From an uncultured Acidobacteriaceae bacterium (lineage in GTDB: Bacteria; Acidobacteriota; Terriglobia; Terriglobales; Acidobacteriaceae), in contig CALFMO010000063.1 of the NCBI GenBank assembly GCA_937879855.1, forward strand, positions 62,001 through 126,000: a stretch of 64,000 nt of DNA, given 5' to 3'. Shown piece after piece: positions 16,098 through 25,163 of this stretch (position 1 is the first letter of the stretch; each line of letters starts with the position of its first letter). A program made the translations under genes and the position numbers. Under the pieces are notes generated by a model, which was not told the DNA's origin, did no database searches, and saw only the letters and a program-made list of their open reading frames with translations.

Positions 16098-17693
16098 ATG
16101 AGAAAGACTGCACTTCTGGTGGTACTTCTCCTCGGATTATTGACGAGCGCGTCCTCGCAAGTGACTTACAAACGTGTACTCGATGCGGCTCGAGAGCCCC
16201 AGAACTGGCTGACTTATTCCGGCCGGTACGCAGGATGGCGGTACAGCGGGCTGGATCAGATCAATACGGCGAGCGCTTCTCGTCTTTCCATGCAGTGGGC
16301 TTTCCAGGTGGGCGACCTCGGTCAATTCGAAACAACTCCGATCGTTGTGGACGGCGTGCTTTACGGTACCGGGCAGAACGATCGAGCCTTCGCCCTAGAT
16401 GCCCGTACTGGCCGGGCTATCTGGCGTTATCAAAGAAATCTGCCCGACAAAATTCAGCCATGCTGCGGCATGGTAAACCGCGGTTTCGCAATTCTCGGCG
16501 ACAGGCTTTTCATGGCCACTTTGGATGCTCACGTGATCGCGTTGGACGCGAAGACGGGAAACGTCGTTTGGGACGTAACCGTCGCCGACTATCGCCAGGG
16601 CTATACGTTCACGGTTGCGCCGCTGGCGGTAAAGAATCAGGTAATTGTCGGTGCGTCCGGCGGCGAATATGGAATTCGCGGCTTTGTAGACGCCTACGAT
16701 GCAGAAACCGGCCAGCGCACATGGCGTTTTGAAACAGTGCCGGGTCCCGGCCAACCTGGGCACGAGACCTGGGCGGGCGACTCATGGAAAACTGGCGGCG
16801 CTCCTGCCTGGCTCACCGGAACTTACGATCCGGAGTTGAACTTGATCTTTTGGCCGACGGGAAATCCGTCGCCCGTCAACTATGGGGGAGACCGGCACGG
16901 AGATAATCTTTACAGCGACTGCATGCTGGCTCTCGACGCCGACACCGGAAAGCTGAAGTGGTACTTTCAATTCACGCCGCACGACGTGCACGATTACGAT
17001 TCGACTGAGATTCCTGTTCTGATCGATGCAGAGTGGGCCGGCCAACCCCGCAAGCTGGTGATTCAGGCCAATCGCAACGGATTTCTGTATGTGCTCGATC
17101 GTACGAACGGAAAGTTTCTCTCCGCCAAAGCCTACGGACCAGTCACTTGGGCTACGGCGATCGGACCTGATGGCAAACCCGTCATCAATCCCGCCGCAGT
17201 GCCGAATGCCACGGGAACTGAGGTCTGTCCGGGCGCAATCGGACTCACCAACTGGTTTTCGCCGTCCTATGACCCCGGGACAAAACTTTTATACGTGGCC
17301 ACGTCAACGGAATGCGACATTTTTACCGGAGCAGCGCAGTCCTATCGCGTGGGGCACGATTTCATAGGTAGCATCGAAGTTCCTGATCCAATCGTGAGAC
17401 CGTCTGGCGCGCTTAAGGCTCTCGATCCTCTGACGGGAGCGGAGAAATGGGAGTTTAAATATTTCAGCAGCCCAAACGGGGGCGGACTTTCGACCGCCGG
17501 CGATGTTGTGTTCGCTGGCGATTCGGACGGCAACTTCATAGCTCTTCATGCCCGTACCGGGCAAGAGTTGTGGCACATCCAGTTGGGCGCTGCGATCTAC
17601 TCCACTGCTGTGACCTATCAAGTCGACGGCAAGCAATATGTCGTTATCCCATCGGGTTCCGCGCTTTTTGCCTTCGGTATTTCTGAACACTAG
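16098..17693 (+). CDS. PQQ-dependent alcohol dehydrogenase with lanthanide-type active site
   Basis: A 531-aa periplasmic quinoprotein with signal 'MRKTALLVVLLLGLLTSASS' and an eight-bladed propeller with repeated 'ALDAKTGNVVW'-type W-motifs. The vicinal disulphide Cys122-Cys123 (PCCGM) is present. Metal/PQQ residues align as Glu190 (GGEYG), Asn256 (PTGNPSP) and catalytic Asp299 in HDYD. Asp301 two residues later is the extra ligand that marks lanthanide-dependent (XoxF/PedH-type) enzymes; calcium enzymes have Ala or Ser there. It oxidises an alcohol or aldehyde and passes electrons to the cytochrome encoded just upstream. The physiological substrate is not predictable from sequence. Confidence 0.9.
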   Translation: MRKTALLVVLLLGLLTSASSQVTYKRVLDAAREPQNWLTYSGRYAGWRYSGLDQINTASASRLSMQWAFQVGDLGQFETTPIVVDGVLYGTGQNDRAFALDARTGRAIWRYQRNLPDKIQPCCGMVNRGFAILGDRLFMATLDAHVIALDAKTGNVVWDVTVADYRQGYTFTVAPLAVKNQVIVGASGGEYGIRGFVDAYDAETGQRTWRFETVPGPGQPGHETWAGDSWKTGGAPAWLTGTYDPELNLIFWPTGNPSPVNYGGDRHGDNLYSDCMLALDADTGKLKWYFQFTPHDVHDYDSTEIPVLIDAEWAGQPRKLVIQANRNGFLYVLDRTNGKFLSAKAYGPVTWATAIGPDGKPVINPAAVPNATGTEVCPGAIGLTNWFSPSYDPGTKLLYVATSTECDIFTGAAQSYRVGHDFIGSIEVPDPIVRPSGALKALDPLTGAEKWEFKYFSSPNGGGLSTAGDVVFAGDSDGNFIALHARTGQELWHIQLGAAIYSTAVTYQVDGKQYVVIPSGSALFAFGISEH

Positions 17694-17807
17694 CAACGCC
17701 CAGAACTTAACAGAGTTCAACTCGCGCCGGTGCGCCCCTCGGTATCTGCGATGCGCAATCCAAGACCGGGATAGGCGCACAATTCATTGTGCGGATTAAA
17801 TAACGAG

Positions 17808-17862
17808 AATATTTGTAACGCGGATCGTTTGTATTGACACGGTTATAGGGCAGACGTTAACT
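17808..17862 (+). promoter_or_regulatory. Putative operator plus promoter of hyuBA, copy of the sox block
   Basis: TTGACA (17834-17839) and TTAACT (17857-17862) have 17-bp spacing. The stretch 17808-17839 carries TGTAACGCG and CGTTTGT and is nearly identical to 3086-3117 in front of the sox operon. Probably recognised by the same regulator (1902-3029). Confidence 0.6.
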
Positions 17863-17923
17863 TGCCTCAGTGTCACTTGGGATGGTTATGGTTGTAGTCC
17901 CTGGTTGAAGGAGTAGCCGGATC

Positions 17924-19699
17924 ATGCAGTCGCTCGAGACACCCTCCACCAAGACCGTCCCTGGGGTTGTGAGCCCCATCCTCTTCGAAGTGATCCGCAA
18001 TGCCCTCTCCGAAGCAACCGAAGAGATGTCTGCATGTCTGCAGAGGACGGCGTATTCGACGAATGTCAAAACCCGGTTAGATTACTCCGCGGCATTTGTT
18101 GACGCGAATGGGCGCATGGTGTCACAGGCATTTTGCCAGCCCGCCCACCTAGTAACAGTCGGACGTATCGTGCCACGGGCGGTCGCGGAGTATGGGCCTG
18201 AAAACCTTCGGCCGGGCGATGTGCTGCTGGTCAATGATCCTCACCGCCAAGCCAGCCATTTAAACGACATCTTTCTGATTTCGCCTTTTTACTATAACGG
18301 TGAACTGCTGGGTTATGTCTCTAACATTTGCCATCACGTGGATGTTGGCGGCGGCGCCCCGGCAAGCATTGGGGCGTTTCGCGAAATCTATCAGGAGGGA
18401 ATCATTCTTCCGGTGGTGAAGCTGGTTGTCGAGGGAGAAATCGTCGCCGACATCCTGAAGCTGGTGCTGGCCAACGTGCGAGCCAAAAAAGAAGTCACAG
18501 GAGACTTGCGGGCGCAGATTTCAGCGAACGAGATGGGCATTCGCAGGCTGACCCAATTGTTGGATCGCTATGGAAACGAGACGGTAAAGTTCTACATTGA
18601 GAAATTAGTTGAATACAGCGAACGGCGTGTACTCGCCGAACTGGCCAAGTTACCGCGAGGATCATTCCAAGGCGAAGATCAGCTCGATGATGACGGCATC
18701 ACCTCGACGCCTGTGCACTTGAAGGTGCGGGTCACGCTCGACGGAAAGAACATAACTTTCGACTTCGCGGGAACAGACAGCCAGCGGCCTGCGCCGATGA
18801 ACTGCAACCTGACCCAGACGTTCACTGCCTGCGTTTACGTTTTGAAGTGCCTGATCGACCAGGATATTCCTCTAACCGAGGGCTTTTATCGTCCCATTCA
18901 CGTTCTTGCGCCCGAGGGGTCCGCGGTAAACGCTACTCATCCAACCGCAATCGTCGGTGGGTGGGAAGTTTCGCATCGTATTTGTGAGTTGCTGTTCAAG
19001 ACGCTTTCGCAAGCGCTTCCGGAGCGCGTGCCGGCGGGAAGCAAAGGAATGATGTGCCACGTCGGATTTGGCGGAAAAGATCCGAATAGCGGCGATTACT
19101 ACTGCTTTCTGGAAACGCTGGCTGGCGGTTACGGTGGACGGGTCGATTCTGACGGCCCTGACGCGGTCCAAACTCACATTCAGAATACCCAGAACGCTCC
19201 GGTAGAAGAGACCGAACTGAACTATCCGGTGCGAATCCCCCGCTATAGTCTGGTGCCCGATTCCGACGGCCCCGGACGGTCGCGCGGCGGACTGGGTCTA
19301 TGTCGAGAATATGTGTTTGTGAACCATCAACCGGTTGTGACCCTGCTCGCAGATCGGGCAAAATTCCCGCCACTTGGACTGTTTGGCGGGGAACCTGGGA
19401 AACTGGCCCGATATTCTCTGATCAGCGACGGTTCGCATCGGCAGATACCTTCCAAGGGAAGTCTGCAGGTGAGTCCGGGAGAGACTCTGCGGGTTGAAAC
19501 CTGCGGCGGCGGTGGCTATGGCAACGTTTGGGAGCGTGACGCCGAATTAGTGCTTCGTGATGTTCGCGAAGGGAAGGTCAGCGCGGAACGTGCCCGCGAT
19601 TGCTACGGAGTGGCGATCGACACGGAGAACTGGACGATTGAACCGGTCGAATCGGAACTGCTGCGCCGGCAATTGGAAAAGGAAAAAGGAAAACAATGA
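17924..19699 (+). CDS. hyuB: Hydantoinase/oxoprolinase subunit B (HyuB family)
   Basis: A 591-aa HyuB-family subunit: 'ILFEVIRNALSEATEEMSAC', 'TRLDYSAAFVDANGRMVSQA', 'DVLLVNDPHRQASHLNDIFL', 'GYVSNICHHVDVGGGAPAS' and 'GGGGYGNVWERD'. With HyuA it forms ATP-dependent enzymes opening cyclic amides (N-methylhydantoinase, 5-oxoprolinase) or carboxylating ketones (acetophenone/acetone carboxylase relatives). AAGGAG lies 11 bases before ATG 17924. It overlaps hyuA by four bases. Co-occurrence with sarcosine-oxidase genes under a similar operator favours an N-methylhydantoin-to-sarcosine route (inference; no N-carbamoylsarcosine amidohydrolase is visible). The closest relative in the window is the protein at 29397. 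Confidence 0.92.
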   Translation: MQSLETPSTKTVPGVVSPILFEVIRNALSEATEEMSACLQRTAYSTNVKTRLDYSAAFVDANGRMVSQAFCQPAHLVTVGRIVPRAVAEYGPENLRPGDVLLVNDPHRQASHLNDIFLISPFYYNGELLGYVSNICHHVDVGGGAPASIGAFREIYQEGIILPVVKLVVEGEIVADILKLVLANVRAKKEVTGDLRAQISANEMGIRRLTQLLDRYGNETVKFYIEKLVEYSERRVLAELAKLPRGSFQGEDQLDDDGITSTPVHLKVRVTLDGKNITFDFAGTDSQRPAPMNCNLTQTFTACVYVLKCLIDQDIPLTEGFYRPIHVLAPEGSAVNATHPTAIVGGWEVSHRICELLFKTLSQALPERVPAGSKGMMCHVGFGGKDPNSGDYYCFLETLAGGYGGRVDSDGPDAVQTHIQNTQNAPVEETELNYPVRIPRYSLVPDSDGPGRSRGGLGLCREYVFVNHQPVVTLLADRAKFPPLGLFGGEPGKLARYSLISDGSHRQIPSKGSLQVSPGETLRVETCGGGGYGNVWERDAELVLRDVREGKVSAERARDCYGVAIDTENWTIEPVESELLRRQLEKEKGKQ

Positions 19700-21804
19700 G
19701 CTTGCGCTTTCGATTGGGCGTTGACGTGGGCGGCACTTTTACCGATGCGGTTTTAATTTCCGAAGAAACAGGCGAAATCAATATTGCGAAAGTTCCTTCT
19801 ACTCCGCGAGATCCATCGATCGGCTTTCTGGCTGCCGTAAATCAGATCCTGAGCAAAGCCAACACCCAGGCACCAAACATTTCGTACCTGGTTCACGGGA
19901 CCACGGTTGCGACCAATGCCCTGATCGAAGGAAAGAGCCCGAAGACGGCTTTTATCACAACAGAAGGCTTTCGCGATTTATTGGAAATTGGCCGACAGAT
20001 TCGACCCTCGCTCTACGACATCCATTTCGAAAAGCTGAAGCCGCTGGTTCCGCGCGACCTTTGCTTCGAAGTTCCTGAGAGGCTTGACGCGACGGGAAAG
20101 GTGCTCCGGGAACTGGACGAATCCCGCATGGCGGAGATTGCGCAAAAGCTGGAAAAACAAAATATCCGGTCGGTGGCGATCTGCTTTCTCCATTCTTATG
20201 TGAATCCATCGCATGAAGAGAGAGCGGAACAAATTCTCCGGAAACATGCGCCTAACGCAGTCCTGTCCGTTTCCTCAGGTATTTGTCCTGAATTTCGCGA
20301 GTACTTTCGAGCGAGTACGACGGTTGTCAACGCTTGCGTCAAGCCCGTCGTTGCAAACTATCTGGAAGGCATCGAAACCCAGCTTAAGAAGCAGGAGACT
20401 AAAGCTGAGCTTTTGATCATGCAGTCCAACGGCGGCGTGCTGACTTTCGAACAGGCGGCCGACAGGCCTGTGTACATGGTGGAATCCGGTCCAGCTGCCG
20501 GTGTCATCGCGGCAAATTTCATCGCCGGTAATTTAGGTTTCACCGATGTGGTCTCCTTTGACATGGGAGGCACCACCGCTAAGGCCGGCCTCATCCTCGA
20601 CGGGCGCCCGAAAATTACCAAGGAATACGAAGTCGGAGCCGAAGCGCGGCCGGGCGCCGGTCAATCGCGAGGCAGCGGTTATCCAATCCGAACTCCGGTA
20701 ATTGATCTGGTAGAAATTGGCGCTGGAGGTGGCAGCATCGCTTGGGTAGACCCTGGCGAAGTGCTGAGAGTGGGACCACAGAGTGCAGGCGCAGATCCGG
20801 GGCCGATCTGTTATCGGGGGGGCGGCAAGCAGCCTACGATTACCGATGCCAATTTGGTGCTGGGGCGCATTAACCCGCGCTATTTCCTCGGCGGAGAGAT
20901 CGACCTCGACCTTGACGGAGCAACCGAAGGCATTCGCACGAGGTGTGCGGAGCCACTCGGCCTCGATACCATCGCCGCCGCCAATGGGATTGTTGAAATC
21001 GCGAATACGGCCATGGTGAACGCCCTGCGCTTGACCACGGTGCGCCGCGGATACGATCCGCGCGCTCTGGTGATGGTTGCCTTTGGCGGTGCCGGCCCGC
21101 TGCACGCAAACCGATTGTGCGCAGAGATGCAGATCCCGAAATTGATCGTTCCGCTGAGCCCGGGTACGGCATCGGCTCTCGGGCTTCTCACTACCGATGT
21201 CAAACATGAATTTTCCCGCACCCGGATTATGAGAGGCGACAGAGCCGACAGCGCAACAATTAATAAGATATTCTCATCGATGGAAGAGGGGGGGGGCAAG
21301 CTTTTACGGAAAGAGGGAATTCCCGCCGAGCGTATCAGCTTTTTGCGAGAGATCGAAATGCGGTACAAGGGGCAATCTTCGGAGCTGGCGGTGATTTGCG
21401 AAAGCGGAGCCTTGAACACGGAATCTCTGGCGCGGCTCTGCGCTCAGTTTCACGAGGAATACGAAAGAGCCTACGGTCGAGGATATCCCGCCGAAATAGT
21501 CGAACTGGTGAATTACCGCGTGACCGCCGTGGGCGCGATTCCGAGCCCGCCGGTGCGCAAGATATCGCACAGCGGTCTCACAGCCGGTCAGGCAAAAAAG
21601 GGAGAGCGTCCAGTCTACTTCCACGAATCGGACGGTTTCACAAAAACCAGTGTCTACGACCGGTATAAGCTCGAAGCTGGCCACCACATTACCGGACCTG
21701 CGGTGGTCGAGGAAATGGATTCGAATACGCTGATTCATCCCCATTTCCAGGCGGATGTCGACGGCTTTGGGAACCTGCTGATTAGTCCCGTCCCTTCGAC
21801 GTAG
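19696..21804 (+). CDS. hyuA: Hydantoinase/oxoprolinase subunit A (HyuA family)
   Basis: A 702-aa ATPase subunit with an actin-like fold: 'GVDVGGTFTDAVLISEETGE' at the start, 'HGTTVATNALIEGKSPKTAF', 'VVSFDMGGTTAKAGLI' and 'DLVEIGAGGGSIAWVD'. The C-terminal region has 'YRVTAVGAIPSP' typical of HyuA. It phosphorylates the cyclic amide or ketone substrate so that the HyuB partner can open or carboxylate it. It begins in the stop codon of hyuB (ATGA), so the two are co-translated. No terminator is seen before the convergent SDR gene. Confidence 0.93.
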   Translation: MSLRFRLGVDVGGTFTDAVLISEETGEINIAKVPSTPRDPSIGFLAAVNQILSKANTQAPNISYLVHGTTVATNALIEGKSPKTAFITTEGFRDLLEIGRQIRPSLYDIHFEKLKPLVPRDLCFEVPERLDATGKVLRELDESRMAEIAQKLEKQNIRSVAICFLHSYVNPSHEERAEQILRKHAPNAVLSVSSGICPEFREYFRASTTVVNACVKPVVANYLEGIETQLKKQETKAELLIMQSNGGVLTFEQAADRPVYMVESGPAAGVIAANFIAGNLGFTDVVSFDMGGTTAKAGLILDGRPKITKEYEVGAEARPGAGQSRGSGYPIRTPVIDLVEIGAGGGSIAWVDPGEVLRVGPQSAGADPGPICYRGGGKQPTITDANLVLGRINPRYFLGGEIDLDLDGATEGIRTRCAEPLGLDTIAAANGIVEIANTAMVNALRLTTVRRGYDPRALVMVAFGGAGPLHANRLCAEMQIPKLIVPLSPGTASALGLLTTDVKHEFSRTRIMRGDRADSATINKIFSSMEEGGGKLLRKEGIPAERISFLREIEMRYKGQSSELAVICESGALNTESLARLCAQFHEEYERAYGRGYPAEIVELVNYRVTAVGAIPSPPVRKISHSGLTAGQAKKGERPVYFHESDGFTKTSVYDRYKLEAGHHITGPAVVEEMDSNTLIHPHFQADVDGFGNLLISPVPST

Positions 21805-21968
21805 ACGATGCAGTGGAAACAGATGAAGGTGGGGCGGGCGTCCAATCCACTTCCGGGAGGTTCAACCTGCATCTGTTTGGGTGGCGCGGATTCCCGAGAA
21901 GAAGCAGGAGTATCTGCGGAGTCTTTGGATTTCAAAAACGCTGTCGCGAGTCATCGCTGGGTTCGTCT

Positions 21969-22724
21969 TCATCGGCCCATCCAGCCGCCATCGACGGTTA
22001 AGACATGTCCGTGAACGAAATTAGAAGCCGGTGAGGCGAGGAATACGACCGCGCCGCTTAAGTCCTCAGGCGTGCCCCACCGTCCGGCGGGAGTTCGGCT
22101 TAGAATTTCCGCGGATCGCCCCGGATCGTCATGCAGCGTCTCTGTCATATCTGTCAAAATGTAGCCTGGTGCGATTGCGTTCACATTGATATTGAACTTT
22201 GCCCACTCATTGGCCAGCGCTTTGGTGACTTGTGCCACGCCACCCTTGCTCGCCGCATAAGCGGGTATGGCGATTCCGCCAATAAAACTCACAATGGACG
22301 CGATGTTGATGATTTTTCCACTCTTTTGTTCAATCATGTGCCGTCCGACGCGCTGGCACAGTCGAAACAGCGCGGTGAGATTCAGCCCGATGACTCGGTC
22401 CCAATCCGCTTCCGGGTAGTTGAGTGATGGCGCTCGGGCCTGCACACCGGCGCTATTGACCAGGATGTCCACGTGGCCCCAGTGCGCTACAGTTTCGCTT
22501 ACTGCCCGCTCCGTGAACTCGCTTTCGCAGATGTCGCCACGAAAGCCTAAGGCATCGCGGCCGAGTGCGCGAATCGCCTTGCAGGTTTCTTCCGGGTCGT
22601 GGGACCGTCCCAGCACTACGACATCGGCTCCGGCTTCGGCAAGTCCGATGGCCGTGGCTCGGCCGATTCCAGCCGTCCCGCCAGTTACGATTGCCACTTT
22701 TCCGTCTAGTCTGAACCTGTCCAT
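21969..22724 (-). CDS. SDR-family sugar/sugar-acid dehydrogenase
   Basis: A 251-aa classical short-chain dehydrogenase: cofactor motif 'TGGTAGIGRA', 'NSAGVQ' (NxAG), catalytic Ser in 'NIASIVSF', YxxxK in 'YAASKGG', and 'INVNAIAPGYILTDMT'. It resembles 2-deoxy-D-gluconate 3-dehydrogenase (KduD) and L-fucose/L-rhamnose dehydrogenases. It is the last gene of a leftward operon that begins with the MFS transporter at 32494. A step oxidising a hydroxyl of a hexuronate or deoxy-sugar acid is likely; the exact substrate is unclear. Confidence 0.88.
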   Translation of the reverse strand: MDRFRLDGKVAIVTGGTAGIGRATAIGLAEAGADVVVLGRSHDPEETCKAIRALGRDALGFRGDICESEFTERAVSETVAHWGHVDILVNSAGVQARAPSLNYPEADWDRVIGLNLTALFRLCQRVGRHMIEQKSGKIINIASIVSFIGGIAIPAYAASKGGVAQVTKALANEWAKFNINVNAIAPGYILTDMTETLHDDPGRSAEILSRTPAGRWGTPEDLSGAVVFLASPASNFVHGHVLTVDGGWMGR

Positions 22725-22758
22725 CGTCGCGCCTTCTTTTCTACCGCCTTCCTCTTTA

Positions 22759-23592
22759 TTACTGATTCTTCTTAGCCATATCCGATTTCAGATTTTGCCA
22801 AGGCAGGGAGCCCAAACAATAGTTCACATCGACGATGGCACGGGTGGGTTCACTACCTGCGTAAACCCAGATCATCGCCATCGGACTTTGCGATTCGTTC
22901 AAAAACCGATGCGGCTTTCCCTGCGGAATAAATGCAGTATCGCATCCGCTCAGTTGGTAACGCCGGCCTGCCACTTCGCAGATCGCGCTGCCTTCGACAA
23001 TGGTGATGGACTCGTCGTAGTCATGAATATGACATGGTAGCGAGGTGCCCGGCTGAAATCTTCCATAGCCTCCGCAAATGCCTACCGATCCGTAGCGGCC
23101 TGCGAACAAGTCGGAAAATTGAGTGCCCGGAGCGAGTTCGTACTTCTCCATCTTGTTAAACCGCGAGATGTGCTCGGGGTCTTTGGGGCCAGGGTCCGAC
23201 GATGTGCGATCTTGTCGAATGAAATGATCCGCGATTGCGGTGCGCCCTGGCTCGGGAGAAGCAAATGCTGACAGCACTACCAGTGGCTCCGTTTCTGAGC
23301 CATTCTTGGGATTATGAGCTATCCCCGCGGGAACGTGGATACAGTCCAACGGTCCCAGGCGGTAGATGCGTCCCTCGAGGGAGAACAGTCCCTCGCCCTG
23401 CAAAACCGTTATCGCCTCGCTGCATGGATGGGTGTGATAGCCGAGGCCTTTTCCGGGGGCGAATGTCGCAGTTCCCGTCGTCATCGCCGATGCGCCGCTC
23501 TCCGCAGAGGCAAAGATGCGTAAGGCGACGGCGGGGAGAAACGCGGCAATCGGTTCGCGCTGTCCAGAAATAATCTGTTCCGAGTTTGTCAT
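22759..23592 (-). CDS. Two-domain cupin protein
   Basis: A 277-aa bicupin. Cupin 1 (~35-120) has 'GLGYHTHPCSEAITVLQGEG' (HxH...E) and 'CIHVPAGIAHNPKN'. Cupin 2 (~175-250) has 'GTSLPCHIHDYDESITIVEG' and 'AFIPQGKPHRF'. Both domains therefore keep metal-binding His residues. Candidates are a sugar isomerase, a dioxygenase-like enzyme or a ureidoglycine aminohydrolase-like enzyme, and none is distinguished by the sequence. It lies 34 bp from the SDR gene and 77 bp from aldA within the leftward operon, suggesting a catabolic step. Confidence 0.8.
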   Translation of the reverse strand: MTNSEQIISGQREPIAAFLPAVALRIFASAESGASAMTTGTATFAPGKGLGYHTHPCSEAITVLQGEGLFSLEGRIYRLGPLDCIHVPAGIAHNPKNGSETEPLVVLSAFASPEPGRTAIADHFIRQDRTSSDPGPKDPEHISRFNKMEKYELAPGTQFSDLFAGRYGSVGICGGYGRFQPGTSLPCHIHDYDESITIVEGSAICEVAGRRYQLSGCDTAFIPQGKPHRFLNESQSPMAMIWVYAGSEPTRAIVDVNYCLGSLPWQNLKSDMAKKNQ

Positions 23593-23669
23593 GGGTGCCT
23601 GGCCCTTCTTTAAAATAAAGAATCACTTTCGCAATAGCTAACTACTTTCTGTTGTCAATCAAAATGCCT

Positions 23670-25124
23670 CTAGGAGCTCTGCATGTAAACGATATGGGTT
23701 TGCATGAACTCATACAGTCCATGCTTGCCGTCGGCGCCTCCGATGCCGCTCTTTCGCCATCCGGCATGAAAACCCTGCATAGCTTCGAAATTCTCGCGGT
23801 TGATGTAGGTTTCGCCAAAGCGAATTTCTCGACTCACCTTTAATGCAACATTCAGATCGCGGGTGTACACGGAAGACGTGAGACCATAGTCGGAATCATT
23901 GGCGAAGGCGATTCCCTCATCGAGGTCGCTGAACGTCACCACCGGAACCACCGGGCCGAAGATTTCGCGGCGAATGATGTCCATGTCCTGCCGGCAACCA
24001 GCGATGACGGTCGGTTCGTAGAAATATCCCTTGTCTCCTGGACCGCGCTTGCCGCCAGTCACAATCGTCGCGCCAGCCTTTGCCGCGCCGCGAACTAACG
24101 AGTCCACTTTCTGGAACCCTGCTTCGTTGATCAGCGGACCGTAGGCTACCGATTCATCGGCCAGGGGGTCGCCAAACCGCGTGGCCTTCATGGCGGCGGA
24201 AAGCTTCTCGACGAACTGGTCGGCCACACCACTCTGCACATATGCACGTTCCGCGCAATTGCAAACCTGCCCGCTGTTAATCACGCGCGAAGCTGTCACC
24301 GCTTTGACTGCCAGATCGATATCGGCATCGGACATCACAAGAACCGGAGCTTTCCCGCCCAGTTCGAGGTTTACCTTCGTGATGTTGGGCGCAGCCGCGG
24401 TCATGATCGCGGAGCCGGTTTGCACGCTTCCGGTAAAGCTGATCATGCCGATGCGGCGCGACGAGGCCAAACTCTTGCCGACCGTGGCGCCTCGTCCATG
24501 AACGAAGTTGATTACACCCGGAGGAACATCCGCCCGTGCCAGCAGTTCGCAAAACTTCACCGCGTTGTGGGGAGTTTCTTCGCTCGGCTTGATCACAATC
24601 GTGTTCCCCGTGACCAGCGCGGGCGCCGCTTTACGGGCAATCAAAAAGAAAGGAAAGTTCCAAGGCAGGATGCCGGCAATGACGCCGATGGGCTGGCGGA
24701 AAAGAAAGATACTCTCGCCCACCCGGTCGCTTTCCACAATCTCGCCCTCGATGCGGCGAGCCCACTCCGCCATGTAGTCGAGGTAGTCGGCTGTGAATGA
24801 AACCTCCACGCGCGCCAAGCCCAGTATCTTGCCTTGTTCTTCCACAATCACGCGAGCGATGGGCTCGGCATGTTGGCGAATCTGCTGGGCAATACTGCGC
24901 AACGCCTTGGCGCGCTCGATAGCCGGTTTCTTCGCCCAACTTACTTGGGCTTTTTCGGCGGCAGAGATGGCCGCTTCCACATCGGCGCTGGTGCTGTCGG
25001 GTACGCTGCAAACGATCTCGCCAGTCGACGGGTTGGTTACCTCAATGCGGTCATGATTGCCAGCCGGGGTGAATTTTCCATTAATAAAGTTGTCGTAGTG
25101 CTTCACGAAAGGCTCCTTTGTCAT
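23670..25124 (-). CDS. aldA: Lactaldehyde/glycolaldehyde dehydrogenase (AldA-like)
   Basis: A 484-aa NAD-dependent aldehyde dehydrogenase strikingly like E. coli AldA: 'EVSFTADYLDYMAEWARRIE', 'GILPWNFPFFLIARKAAPAL', catalytic Glu in 'LELGGKAP', Cys in 'NSGQVCNCAERAYV', and C-terminal 'FGETYINRENFEAMQGFHAG'. It oxidises L-lactaldehyde to lactate or glycolaldehyde to glycolate, the expected follow-up to the HpcH/HpaI aldolase at 37414. ATG 25124 has no clear Shine-Dalgarno. GTG at 25106 is preceded by AAAGGAG and may be the real start. Middle of the leftward operon. Confidence 0.92.
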   Translation of the reverse strand: MTKEPFVKHYDNFINGKFTPAGNHDRIEVTNPSTGEIVCSVPDSTSADVEAAISAAEKAQVSWAKKPAIERAKALRSIAQQIRQHAEPIARVIVEEQGKILGLARVEVSFTADYLDYMAEWARRIEGEIVESDRVGESIFLFRQPIGVIAGILPWNFPFFLIARKAAPALVTGNTIVIKPSEETPHNAVKFCELLARADVPPGVINFVHGRGATVGKSLASSRRIGMISFTGSVQTGSAIMTAAAPNITKVNLELGGKAPVLVMSDADIDLAVKAVTASRVINSGQVCNCAERAYVQSGVADQFVEKLSAAMKATRFGDPLADESVAYGPLINEAGFQKVDSLVRGAAKAGATIVTGGKRGPGDKGYFYEPTVIAGCRQDMDIIRREIFGPVVPVVTFSDLDEGIAFANDSDYGLTSSVYTRDLNVALKVSREIRFGETYINRENFEAMQGFHAGWRKSGIGGADGKHGLYEFMQTHIVYMQSS

Positions 25125-25163
25125 TCGACAGTGATTTGCAATCGCCTTGGATCAGTAGATTCC

